In this document: in pieces, positions 37,812 through 46,069 of the stretch
Layout: each line of letters begins with the position of its first letter
How positions within the stretch are numbered: position 1 is the stretch's first letter
Assembly: GCA_015231955.1 (NCBI GenBank)
Contig: JADGAN010000007.1
Location: 1-64,000 of the forward strand
Source of the DNA: Oligoflexia bacterium
GTDB taxonomy: Bacteria > Bdellovibrionota > Bacteriovoracia > Bacteriovoracales > Bacteriovoracaceae
Direction: 5' to 3'
Length of the DNA: 64,000 nucleotides
Program-made: the position numbers and the translations under genes
The notes under the pieces: generated by a model
Databases searched by the model: none
The model's input: the letters and a program-made list of their open reading frames with translations, nothing else
Told to the model about the DNA's origin: nothing

Positions 37812-40250
37812 ATGAAAAAAGGAAATGCAAGACAAAGTTCCTTTTCGATGATTCCTCACGCTTGTGCACTTTATTTAGGAGGAGTCCTGCTCTCTTCACT
37901 CAATTGTAGTATGGCCGAGGTGGCAGTTGATCGCACGCAGCTACCGATCAAGGGGCCAGAGGTGTTGTTGCCCTCTTCAACAACATTTAATGTCCGCGAT
38001 GCTACTCCTCCCTCTCCCGCAACACGCTTTGAAGTCAAAGCACCAGCGTCCGCTCCCAATGTGCTCATTATTCTCATCGATGATATGGGATTTGGACAAC
38101 CAAGCGTTTTTGGTGGGCCCATCAAGATGGCGACAGCAGAGCGTTTGGCGGAAAATGGTTTGCGCTATAATCGCTTTCATACGACGGCATTGAGTGCACC
38201 GACGAGGGCCGCACTACTCACTGGGCGCAATAGTCATAGCGGCAATATGGGTTTTTTACCAGAACTCGCCACCGCCTTTCCAGGACAAACGGGATCACGC
38301 CCCGAGAGCATGGCCCCACTGGCAAAAATCTTACGCTATAATGGCCACTCCACTGCTCAATTTGGAAAAAATCATGAAACCCCGATTTGGGAGGTAACCC
38401 CTTCTGGGCCAACCGATCGCTGGCCCACTCGCAATGGCTTTGACAAATTCTACGGTTTCTTCGGCGGCCATACCAATCACCTGGCACCAACCCTGTACCA
38501 AGACATGACCAGGATTGAGACGCCAAAAGATCCCAAATACCACTTGATGACCGATATGACTGATCAGGCGATCACTTGGGTACGCACACAAAAGTTGTTT
38601 ACTCCCGAGAAACCTTTTTTCATCTACTTTGCACCAGGGGCCACTCATGCTCCTCACCATGTACCAGCATCATGGAGCGATCGCTATAAAGGAAAATTTG
38701 ATCAAGGCTGGGATCAGTTGCGTGCAGAGACGTTGGCAAAACAAATTGCTTTGGGAGTGGTTCCCCCCAACACTCGCTTAGCACCCAAACCGAGTGCGAT
38801 CAAAGATTGGGATAAACTGTCAGCTGGGGAGAAGCGACTCTTTGCCAGACAAATGGAGATCTTTGCCAGCTTTGCAGAGTTCACTGATCATGAGATTGGT
38901 CGTCTCATCGATACCCTCTCCGAGTTAAAACAACTCGACAACACGCTCATCTTTTACATTTTAGGAGATAATGGTGCTAGCGCTGAAGGAGGACTGGTGG
39001 GACTCTTCAATGAAATGACCTATTACAATGGGGTAACGGAGTCGGTGGAGGAGATGTTAAAACGTGAGGCCGATCTGGGTGGCCCCTACTCCAATCCTCA
39101 CTATGCCGCCGGATGGGCCGTCGCCGGCAATACGCCCTTTACTTGGACCAAACAAATTGCCTCCAATTATGGAGGAACTCGCAGCGGAATGGTTGTTCAT
39201 TGGCCAAAGCAACTACAGAGCAACGGTAAAGGAGCAATTCGTTCACAGTGGCACCATGTGATTGATATTGTCCCAACCATCCTCGATGCCATTCCTTTAC
39301 CTCAACCCAAAGTTGTCGATGGAGTTATCCAAGCACCCATCGAAGGAGTGAGCATGCTTGCAAGCTTGCATGAGGCAAATGCCCCTGAGCTGCACTTAAC
39401 TCAGTACTTTGAGCTTTTAGGCAATCGAGGCATCTATCATGAGGGGTGGTTTGCAGGAGCAACTCATAAAGCTCCATGGGACCTGATCGCCAAAGGACGC
39501 ATGGAGGATGATGTGTGGGAGTTGTACGATACACGCCAAGATTTTAGTCTTGCAAATAATCTCGCTTCCAAGCATCCCGAAAAAGTGCAAGAGATGCAAG
39601 CGCTGTTTTTACAAGAGGCGAAGAAGTATCAAGTGCTACCTCTTGACGATCGCACCGTTGAGCGCTCCTTTCCTGCACTCGTAGGTAGGCCCGACTTGAT
39701 GGCCAATCGCTCCTCTATCACTCTTTATGAGGGCATGACTGCCATCCCAGAAAATATGCTTTTAAATCTTAAAAATCGTTCCCACACTATCACCGCCAAC
39801 TTGCAAATTACCTCCGAGGGAGTAGAGGGAGTAGCAGGAGCAAATGGAGTTGTAGTGGCGCAAGCAGGTCGCTTTGGAGGTTGGAGCTTGTATTTAAAAA
39901 AAGGCATTCCCACCTACACCTACAACTGGATGGGTTTTAAAAGCTACACCATCGCCGCTGCTTCCACTCTGCCGGCCGGAAAGGCCAACCTTCGTTTTGA
40001 GTTTCACTACGATCGTGAAGGCGATCCTAGCAGAGATCGTGGTGTGGGCAGAGGTGGCGTAGGCATGCTTTTTGTCAATAACAACAAAGTAGCGGAAGGC
40101 CGGATCGCTCAAACTCACCCTTATGTTTTTGCCGTCACAGAGGGAACAGATGTTGGTCAAGATGCAGCGACTCCCGTTACCGAAGAGTATGGGACGTTAC
40201 CTCCCCACAAATTTACAGGTAAAATTGAAAGTGTTATTTTGTCGATCTAA
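37812..40250 (+). CDS. Exported arylsulfatase, Ser-type active site
   Basis: About 812 residues from ATG 37812, which has CTAGGAG ahead; a GTG at 37788 is less likely. A signal peptide is followed by the sulfatase fold: V-L-I-I-L-I-D-D-M-G-F-G (metal Asp pair), then L-S-A-P-T-R-A-A-L-L-T-G-R-N. In that motif Ser replaces the usual Cys of C-x-P-x-R, which becomes formylglycine. Later come G-K-N-H, H-A-P-H-H and G-D-N-G-A-S metal/substrate residues. The C-terminal 200 residues form a beta-rich extra domain typical of long arylsulfatases. Ser-type sulfatases need a radical-SAM maturase, which is not in this window. Confidence 0.93.
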   Translation: MKKGNARQSSFSMIPHACALYLGGVLLSSLNCSMAEVAVDRTQLPIKGPEVLLPSSTTFNVRDATPPSPATRFEVKAPASAPNVLIILIDDMGFGQPSVFGGPIKMATAERLAENGLRYNRFHTTALSAPTRAALLTGRNSHSGNMGFLPELATAFPGQTGSRPESMAPLAKILRYNGHSTAQFGKNHETPIWEVTPSGPTDRWPTRNGFDKFYGFFGGHTNHLAPTLYQDMTRIETPKDPKYHLMTDMTDQAITWVRTQKLFTPEKPFFIYFAPGATHAPHHVPASWSDRYKGKFDQGWDQLRAETLAKQIALGVVPPNTRLAPKPSAIKDWDKLSAGEKRLFARQMEIFASFAEFTDHEIGRLIDTLSELKQLDNTLIFYILGDNGASAEGGLVGLFNEMTYYNGVTESVEEMLKREADLGGPYSNPHYAAGWAVAGNTPFTWTKQIASNYGGTRSGMVVHWPKQLQSNGKGAIRSQWHHVIDIVPTILDAIPLPQPKVVDGVIQAPIEGVSMLASLHEANAPELHLTQYFELLGNRGIYHEGWFAGATHKAPWDLIAKGRMEDDVWELYDTRQDFSLANNLASKHPEKVQEMQALFLQEAKKYQVLPLDDRTVERSFPALVGRPDLMANRSSITLYEGMTAIPENMLLNLKNRSHTITANLQITSEGVEGVAGANGVVVAQAGRFGGWSLYLKKGIPTYTYNWMGFKSYTIAAASTLPAGKANLRFEFHYDREGDPSRDRGVGRGGVGMLFVNNNKVAEGRIAQTHPYVFAVTEGTDVGQDAATPVTEEYGTLPPHKFTGKIESVILSI

Positions 40251-40257
40251 GCGCAGC

Positions 40258-40276
40258 GCTTTTGGTGGCAAAATGC
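40258..40276 (+). terminator. Possible hairpin downstream of the sulfatase gene
   Basis: Just after the sulfatase stop, GTGGCA and TGCCAC (40265-40279) enclose AAA, preceded by the palindrome AAGCGC-A-GCGCTT. No clear T-run follows, so termination is only suggested. Confidence 0.25.
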
Positions 40277-40476
40277 CACTCCCCCTATCTCTCTTTCAGA
40301 GGGTAATTGCTTAAAAAGTTGTCAAAAATAGTGGCGTGTATATTGCATTTACATAGCTTGCACTGCTCTCTTCGAGAAGCTTCATCTCCTCTCGTGGATG
40401 AAGATGACACCACTTTTGAAAAAATTTTGATACTCAATATTGCTATTATTAACCGTTTTAAACCAAGGAGAAAACT

Positions 40477-42096
40477 TTGAAGAACTTATGGTATGTATGC
40501 GCCTTGTTTTTGTTGCAGCCCTTTATGGCAGTAACATTTGCAAATGATGTTGATGGTGCAAACTTGATTCGTATTGTGGCCCCTGAACAGGGGTTGCAAT
40601 TGTATTATGGCGTGTATGCCGAAAATATTTTGAGTGCAGAGCGAGTCTCAGGCAGGGATTCTTATAGCGTAGAGAACATTGTCCTTTATGCAAATGATAG
40701 CGATCTTCCTCCTGGACTTATTTTGAAACAAGGAAGCCAAAACAGTGCAACATTAGAAGGGATTCCTCTGTTTGTTGATGAGTGGTGTTTTACTCTCTTT
40801 GCAAGAGCAAATGATGGTGCTCGAGGTGAAGAGTGGCTCTGTGCTTATGTTGATCCTATCACAACAACAACCCGGCTGCGCTTTGCACCTAATACAAGTC
40901 GTTATCTTAGTAATGCAATCATCAATGAAGCTTACTATAAAATTATTGATATTGAGGTTGACTACGACTCTTCTAACCTAAGATTCCTACCTTCTACTTT
41001 TCCTTCATGGCTCACTCTAGGCACTCAACGTAATTCAATACAACTCTCCGGCACTCCTGAAGAGATTGGAGAAAATATTTTTTCCATCGGACTTTATGAT
41101 AAAACCAGTGGTGATAAGCTTTATCGCCAGTTTCAAGTTACAGTCTTAGCACCAATCAATGAAGGCAGTGATCGAGATGGAGATGGAGATGGCGATGGAG
41201 ACGATAGCGATGGCCGTATTCTCTGCCCTCCTGGTTACTACTTTAGTGACAATCTTCAATATTGTGTAGAAGATCGTGAAACTCCTTGTCCTAGCGGCAG
41301 CTACTACGATCCGAACAGTGGTGCGTGCATAGAGTACCCTCAAGCACCTACCTTTATTAGCTGCGGCCCCTATGCCTACTATGATAGTTTTTTAATGAGG
41401 TGTACCTCCGTCAACTATGAGCGCTGCCCTTTTAACTATCGATGGAATCCTTTTTACAACCGCTGCGTGCGACTTCCACGTTTCTGTTCCTATGGATATG
41501 AATATTCCTCTTACCAACGTCGCTGCATTCCTATCTTCTCTGGTGGCATGAATCCCTTTCCTCGTCCCGATTACCACCGCCCTGATCACCGCCCAGGTAA
41601 CTACCATCGTCCTAGTGGCACAGGGTTTTGCCATAGAGGAATGATCTTTGATCCACAATTGAGACGTTGTGTAGCTCCTCACCACCCGGCCTGGAGTATA
41701 AGACCTCCTCGCCCCCATGCCCCAGGTCGTCCTGGATACAACCCTGGTCACCCCGATCGGCCACGTCCTCCAGTGGTGGTACAACCACAACCGCAACCGC
41801 AACCCCCAGTTGTTCACCATCCAGGTCGTCCTGGACACAACCCTGGTCACCCCGATCGGCCACGTCCTCCAGTGGTACGGCCACAACCACAACCGCAACC
41901 TCCAGTTATTCATCACCCAGGTCGTCCTGGACACAACCCTGGCGGCCATCCCGATCGGCCACGTCCTCCAGTGGTACGGCCACAACCACAACCGCAACCT
42001 CCAGTTATTCACCACCCAGGTCGTCCTGGACATAACCCTGGTCACCCCGATCGGCCACGTCCAAGCAATCCAAGACCTCCTCGTCCTGGCCGCTAG
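40477..42096 (+). CDS. Secreted Cys-rich protein with Ig-like domains and Pro/His/Arg-rich tandem repeats
   Basis: A 539-residue protein starting at TTG 40477 with a perfect AAGGAG 6 bases upstream. The signal peptide ends near V-T-F-A. Two putative-Ig (He_PIG-like) domains follow: L-P-P-G-L-I-L near residue 88 and F-P-S-W-L-T-L near 174. A D-G-D-G-D-G-D-G linker comes next (about 232), then Cys-rich modules of the C-P-x-G-x-x-Y/F-x-x-x-x-x-x-C type (about 248-395). The last 120 residues are near-perfect repeats of 32-33 residues (H-H-P-G-R-P-G-H-N-P-G, then P-D-R-P-R-P-P-V-V, then P-Q-P-Q-P-Q-P-P-V). It looks like a surface or matrix protein; no enzymatic motif is seen. It is convergent with the PLP-enzyme gene 27 bases away. 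Confidence 0.8.
   Translation: MKNLWYVCALFLLQPFMAVTFANDVDGANLIRIVAPEQGLQLYYGVYAENILSAERVSGRDSYSVENIVLYANDSDLPPGLILKQGSQNSATLEGIPLFVDEWCFTLFARANDGARGEEWLCAYVDPITTTTRLRFAPNTSRYLSNAIINEAYYKIIDIEVDYDSSNLRFLPSTFPSWLTLGTQRNSIQLSGTPEEIGENIFSIGLYDKTSGDKLYRQFQVTVLAPINEGSDRDGDGDGDGDDSDGRILCPPGYYFSDNLQYCVEDRETPCPSGSYYDPNSGACIEYPQAPTFISCGPYAYYDSFLMRCTSVNYERCPFNYRWNPFYNRCVRLPRFCSYGYEYSSYQRRCIPIFSGGMNPFPRPDYHRPDHRPGNYHRPSGTGFCHRGMIFDPQLRRCVAPHHPAWSIRPPRPHAPGRPGYNPGHPDRPRPPVVVQPQPQPQPPVVHHPGRPGHNPGHPDRPRPPVVRPQPQPQPPVIHHPGRPGHNPGGHPDRPRPPVVRPQPQPQPPVIHHPGRPGHNPGHPDRPRPSNPRPPRPGR
41725..42066 (+). repeat. 96/99-bp minisatellite within the Cys-rich secreted protein
   Basis: Units begin at 41725, 41824, 41920 and 42019 (GGTCGTCCTGGA), giving periods of 99, 96 and 99 bases with few mismatches; the last unit is partial. 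All unit lengths are multiples of three, so copy number can change without frameshift. Confidence 0.85.
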
Positions 42097-42123
42097 TTAC
42101 CGGCCGACTTTTGGGACTTAAAA

Positions 42124-43575
42124 TCATGGCATGTATCCACTCTTGATGGAGTCGACATCTTTGAGCCTACTCTTTTGATACTCCACAATCTCTGGCAAAA
42201 TATTTCCTTCTGTTCCAGTAATGACGATCACATCAGCATTTTTCATCTGAGGAAGTTTATCTGCAAAAGTGAGTACCGCCTCAGCAGCAATGGCGGAAGT
42301 TCCACCAACTCTTGCTTTCGAAGCATCCTGATAATGATCCAGAAGATCTTTTTGCACAAGGATCGAACTCTTGTGGTAGGCCTCTCGATCATCAACCATC
42401 ACAGCAGCATCCAAATGATCCATGGCCACACCGATAGCATTTTTTTCTGGGGTATCGACGCCAATACCATCGGGAAAGTAGATCTTAAGATTTTTCTTAT
42501 CGGCGTATTGATACTCGATGGTTGGTTCTGGAGTTTGGGAATTTTTAATCTCCAAATCGGTTCCAATGTGTTTTAAATACTCCTCATAACCAATCTGATC
42601 GATCTCTTTCAGAATACGCACAAAAGCACCAAAGGTCAGCGTCTGAACCATGATGGCCTCACTGTTTGGTCGCACCAGTTTCATCGCTGTGAGCGCACCC
42701 AGAGGACCACCGGCCCCCACGGGCATCAGGAATGCTAGCTTTTGATCCTCGGAAATTCCTTTCTCTTTCAATTGATCATTCACTTCCAAAGCAATCGAAC
42801 CGTGCCCTTTCATAATGTCAGTTCCTGCATGCTCCATATAGAGAGCTCTCCCCTCACTCTCTTTAATGTATTGCTTCCTTTTGTTAACTGCCTCTTCATA
42901 GCTCGAATAACGATCATCAAGAATTCCACTGCCACTCGATAATCCTAAACTACTACGATACCTCTCCATCGCTGCTACCATTCCACTTTTCTTAACATCA
43001 GCAATACTCTTAGAAGTGAAGACCACCGGTTCAATTTTTTTAATCAGCTCTCTAAAGTAAGGATCGCTCTCTGTCTTTAACAAGAGATCAATGGTATCGG
43101 CCACACCAGAAATCAAATTGATCCCATGATTTCCTGTGGACTGAGTAACAATTTTCAATCCTTTTTCCAAAATTTCGAGCGCCTTAGGATCATGATTTTT
43201 GGCCCTATTAATCACATCAGTAATCGCCACATAGATCTCATAAAGCACACCTCTAATTTTAAAGGAGTCATTTTTCTGCTGGGCCTCATCTTTAATAAAA
43301 ATCTTAATGTCTCTTCCAACCTTGGCCTTGACAATACTCTCTAAGGTTGGAAGTTCGATGAGCGGTGTTTTGTAATAGTAGGCCTTCGTGGGAACATCAA
43401 AATCGGAGACTTTAAAATCCACATGCTTTAGCACCGATTGCGCCGAGCTGATCCAGCTGTTACTGTCTGTCTCCTGACAGGGCCCGCACCAAACACTCCC
43501 GCTACTGATCACCATAAAAAGAGATACAGATACAGAGGCCGATAATAATTTCAATTGTGACTTTAAATAGGACAT
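42124..43575 (-). CDS. Exported PLP-dependent fold-type II ammonia-lyase-like enzyme
   Basis: About 483 residues from ATG 43575, with GGAGAAAAATTG ahead; upstream ATGs lack this. It opens with a signal-peptide-like stretch (L-L-S-A-S-V-S-V-S-L-F-M-V-I-S-S-G-S-V-W-C-G). The body is a tryptophan-synthase-beta/threonine-dehydratase fold: D-S-F-K-I-R-G (PLP Lys about 106), S-T-G-N-H-G (cofactor contact) and P-V-G-A-G-G-P-L-G (phosphate-binding glycine loop). The set resembles serine/threonine dehydratases and diaminopropionate ammonia-lyases, but the sequence is divergent. A secreted member is unusual because PLP is a cytoplasmic cofactor. Substrate unknown. Confidence 0.75.
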   Translation of the reverse strand: MSYLKSQLKLLSASVSVSLFMVISSGSVWCGPCQETDSNSWISSAQSVLKHVDFKVSDFDVPTKAYYYKTPLIELPTLESIVKAKVGRDIKIFIKDEAQQKNDSFKIRGVLYEIYVAITDVINRAKNHDPKALEILEKGLKIVTQSTGNHGINLISGVADTIDLLLKTESDPYFRELIKKIEPVVFTSKSIADVKKSGMVAAMERYRSSLGLSSGSGILDDRYSSYEEAVNKRKQYIKESEGRALYMEHAGTDIMKGHGSIALEVNDQLKEKGISEDQKLAFLMPVGAGGPLGALTAMKLVRPNSEAIMVQTLTFGAFVRILKEIDQIGYEEYLKHIGTDLEIKNSQTPEPTIEYQYADKKNLKIYFPDGIGVDTPEKNAIGVAMDHLDAAVMVDDREAYHKSSILVQKDLLDHYQDASKARVGGTSAIAAEAVLTFADKLPQMKNADVIVITGTEGNILPEIVEYQKSRLKDVDSIKSGYMP

Positions 43576-43908
43576 CAATTTTTCTCCTTTGTTATAAAAC
43601 ATTTCATCCATTCTATTCCAAGCACACCAACTCCCTTAGCTTTTTTTTTAAATGAAAGCTTTGCAAGCAGTAACCTCTTGGATTTAAAAATGGCCTACTT
43701 CATTTAACTGTTTTCTCTCAATAAATTTTATCAAGGGAGTATGCATACTTTTTGCGCCACTAGAAGGCCCTCCCGGCCTCTCGAAATAGGATTTCTTCAA
43801 TTTTAATAGATAAATTGAACGATTGCCTTTTGAGGCAGTGAAAGGTAGATAAAAGATTGATTTATTATTTTAACTATCTTTTATTAAAGTTTAACTTAAG
43901 GAGTAAAA
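43576..43908. other. 333-base gene-free region between divergent genes
   Basis: It lies between the PLP-enzyme (-) and cyclophilin (+) starts. I see no gene. It holds AT-rich sequence suited to two divergent promoters and two small inverted repeats: AGGCC/GGCCT around 43763-43777 and TGCCT/AGGCA at 43824-43837. Neither has a clear function. Confidence 0.5.
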
Positions 43909-44448
43909 ATGCGTTTAACTAAGTCGTACAGCAAGTCGGATTATAAAGAAAATATTGATCGAATCAAGGCCATTTTGGAAACTTCAATGGGAAATTTTAA
44001 AATTGAACTTTATGCCAAAGAGTGCCCCGAGACGGTATGGAATTTTGTTAATCTCGCCGAAGGACGGCAAGAGACCGTCAAGAGCGGTCCCTATTACGAT
44101 GGTTTGACCTTTCACCGAATTATAAATGGATTTGTTATCCAAGGTGGTTGCCCCTTTGATAATGGGATGGGCGGACCTGGTTATCAATTTATTGATGAAT
44201 GTAACCCCTCCCTAAAACACGACTCCGCAGGGATCCTCTCCATGGCAAACGCTGGCCCTGGAACCAACGGTTCTCAATTCTTTATCACTTTAGCAGCAAC
44301 TCCTCACTTGAATGGAAAACATACCGTTTTTGGAAAAGTGATTGAGGGAATGGATGTCGTCCAATCGATTGCCATGGTACATGTGGATTATGAAGATAGA
44401 CCAAAGAAGAGTATCACGATCAATAAAGTGACAATCCTTCGTGACTAG
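43909..44448 (+). CDS. Cyclophilin-type peptidyl-prolyl isomerase
   Basis: A 179-residue cyclophilin without signal peptide, so cytoplasmic like PpiB. Active-site residues are visible: F-H-R-I (catalytic Arg), G-F-V-I-Q-G-G, S-M-A-N-A-G-P-G-T-N-G-S-Q-F-F-I-T and L-N-G-K-H-T-V-F-G-K-V. It speeds cis-trans isomerisation of Xaa-Pro bonds during folding. AAGGAGTAAAA precedes ATG. Confidence 0.96.
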   Translation: MRLTKSYSKSDYKENIDRIKAILETSMGNFKIELYAKECPETVWNFVNLAEGRQETVKSGPYYDGLTFHRIINGFVIQGGCPFDNGMGGPGYQFIDECNPSLKHDSAGILSMANAGPGTNGSQFFITLAATPHLNGKHTVFGKVIEGMDVVQSIAMVHVDYEDRPKKSITINKVTILRD

Positions 44449-44522
44449 AACTTTTGCCTTAACTTTTTATGCCGCAGTACCATGAGTAGACGTTAGTAAA
44501 GCACTAGAGCAATAAGCATCAA

Positions 44523-45632
44523 TTAATTGTTTGCTCTAATTGAGAGTTGATACAATTTGGCAAGAGATGCAAAGTAATTGACAAATCTGACACGCGATTG
44601 TGTCCATATAAAGTCAGGATAGTCAGATGAAATCCACTCGCCTCCGATAATATTCCCGTGACGGTTTAATTCTAAAATATAGCGATACTCTTTTAATACC
44701 CTAAAGTCCTCTGTCCCAGCACGATTTTGTGGATAGAAGTTTGGTTCAATCTCGGCGGTATAAGTAATGACAGTCGATACTACAACCTCTTTTACCGTAC
44801 CAGGAGCAGCATCAGCAGTTGCTGCCTGTTCTGCAATTATTTTGCTTCTAAAAGCATGTACTGGTTGATTCCAAACCTCTTTATCCGTTTGACGATCGAT
44901 AACAATCCCTTGTTTCAATATTCCAATCTTATTGGAAAGAATGACATGAAAGGCACCAGCGTTAACATCCATGCAAGCATTATTGCGATTATGCCAACGA
45001 TACACATTGAATTTAGCATCACAACGAGAACCAGCAAAATAGGTTTTGCCCTCATTATAGTTACCTTGCAAGAGGGTAAGCAAGGCCTTTATATCAGAAG
45101 AACCAAAGTGAATAACAACTCCATTATTATTAACAACGGTGATAGGATTTGGTTCATCAAATAACATAGAGGCCATGGCCCAACCATGACAAAGGCCCTC
45201 CCACTTGGGCGCTGAACGGGATGTTCGATTTTTTTCAGCTTCGGTCAAGGGATAGTCCATGTTCCCAAGGTAAAGATCATACTTTTCTGCAGGAGATAAT
45301 TTTGCAACTTTCTTTTCGCTAAGCCTGGAAGAAAAAAAATCGCGGAAGGAGAAGCCAATCGAGGAGCTATCGACCCACCGCTGGGCAATTCCTCTTTTAT
45401 AGCTAGGCCAATAAGTGTCAGTCCATGGTTTTTTCTCCAATTCTCCTCTCATTGGTAGTCGAGCGAGATTGTACTCAAAAGCACGATCAGTGGCCTCTAC
45501 ATTAATGTTTGCAGGATCATTATTCAGATCCCAGGCCGAAAAGGGAACAAGGCCATCACTTGCCAGTAGAGTTGATACCGACACTAGGTTTAAAAGAAGT
45601 GTGGAGATGGTCATAGCTAATTTTGCAGACAT
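44523..45632 (-). CDS. Secreted oomycete-type transglutaminase (Pep-13-motif family), short form
   Basis: About 369 residues from ATG 45632; the longer frame to 45683 adds 17 residues ahead of the signal peptide. The signal peptide ends near L-L-A-S. The order is the same as in the paralogue at 29596-31221: P-W-T-D-T-Y-W-P-S-Y, G-L-C-H-G-W-A-M-A-S (Cys about 148), G-A-F-H (His about 229), I-V-I-D-R (Asp about 246), then V-W-N-Q-P-V. It lacks the long N-terminal extension and an insertion present in the longer copy, so it is the more compact version. It is divergent from the Gln-rich secreted protein gene at 46070, with a perfect hairpin in between. Confidence 0.82.
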   Translation of the reverse strand: MSAKLAMTISTLLLNLVSVSTLLASDGLVPFSAWDLNNDPANINVEATDRAFEYNLARLPMRGELEKKPWTDTYWPSYKRGIAQRWVDSSSIGFSFRDFFSSRLSEKKVAKLSPAEKYDLYLGNMDYPLTEAEKNRTSRSAPKWEGLCHGWAMASMLFDEPNPITVVNNNGVVIHFGSSDIKALLTLLQGNYNEGKTYFAGSRCDAKFNVYRWHNRNNACMDVNAGAFHVILSNKIGILKQGIVIDRQTDKEVWNQPVHAFRSKIIAEQAATADAAPGTVKEVVVSTVITYTAEIEPNFYPQNRAGTEDFRVLKEYRYILELNRHGNIIGGEWISSDYPDFIWTQSRVRFVNYFASLAKLYQLSIRANN

Positions 45633-46069
45633 AAAAACGCCCCTTTTGTGGATGATTGTTAGTGTTATCAAGAGTGCTTGCATCCATTCAAAAACTACTG
45701 TGCAATTTTTGTGCTCATTTCATCAACAGCTAGATCATGAATAGGGATAACTCACAAAGCAGAACTTCGATGTGTTAAAATTGTTCTCATGAAAAATTTA
45801 TCTTGACTCTCGATCAATTGTTTTATTTAACCATAAGGCTTTTTGTTTTATGATGGAAATCATCATAAAACAAAAAGCACGAAAAGCTGTAGATCTTCCG
45901 CGATTTTGTTACTTCATGCACAGCTTTTGTGGGTATCCAATGAATCATTGCCAACTTAATCTTCTCCTTTTAACAAAGCTTATGCCATGGATAAGGTATA
46001 GTTTTCATCTCCCTCGTTACAGGAACGAGGAGCGTATTTTTATTAGTGTTTACTAAACTTGGAGGTTTT
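45633..46069. other. 437-base gene-free region between divergent genes
   Basis: No supported gene: the 68-residue frame at 45850-46056 has no homology or ribosome binding site. The region must hold promoters for the transglutaminase (-) and the Gln-rich protein (+), plus the 18-bp hairpin described separately. GTTACAGGAACGAGG near 46016-46030 has a small internal repeat. Confidence 0.5.
45838..45878. promoter_or_regulatory. Perfect 18-bp-stem hairpin between divergent secreted-protein genes
   Basis: GCTTTTTGTTTTATGATG (45838-45855) is followed by loop GAAAT and the exact reverse complement (45861-45878). The stem is AT-rich. It is located 206 bases from the transglutaminase start and 192 bases from the next gene's start, so it could be an operator, an attenuator of a long 5' leader, or a bidirectional terminator. 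Confidence 0.55.

Noticed and set aside
40380-40403. CTTCATC/GATGAAG hairpin upstream of the Cys-rich protein as a riboswitch
   Set aside because: A single 7-bp stem without conserved aptamer sequence is not enough to claim a riboswitch.
41392-42045. Long open frames on both strands over the proline-rich repeats
   Set aside because: They follow from the 96/99-base repeat having no stops in several frames. The frame with signal peptide, Ig-like domains and a perfect Shine-Dalgarno sequence is the real one.
41725-42066. Possible CRISPR-like array
   Set aside because: Units are contiguous 96-99-base coding repeats without variable spacers, and no cas genes are present.
45850-46056. 68-residue open frame on the plus strand
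   Set aside because: It starts inside the perfect hairpin, lacks a ribosome binding site and any recognisable domain, and overlaps the likely leader of the Gln-rich gene.
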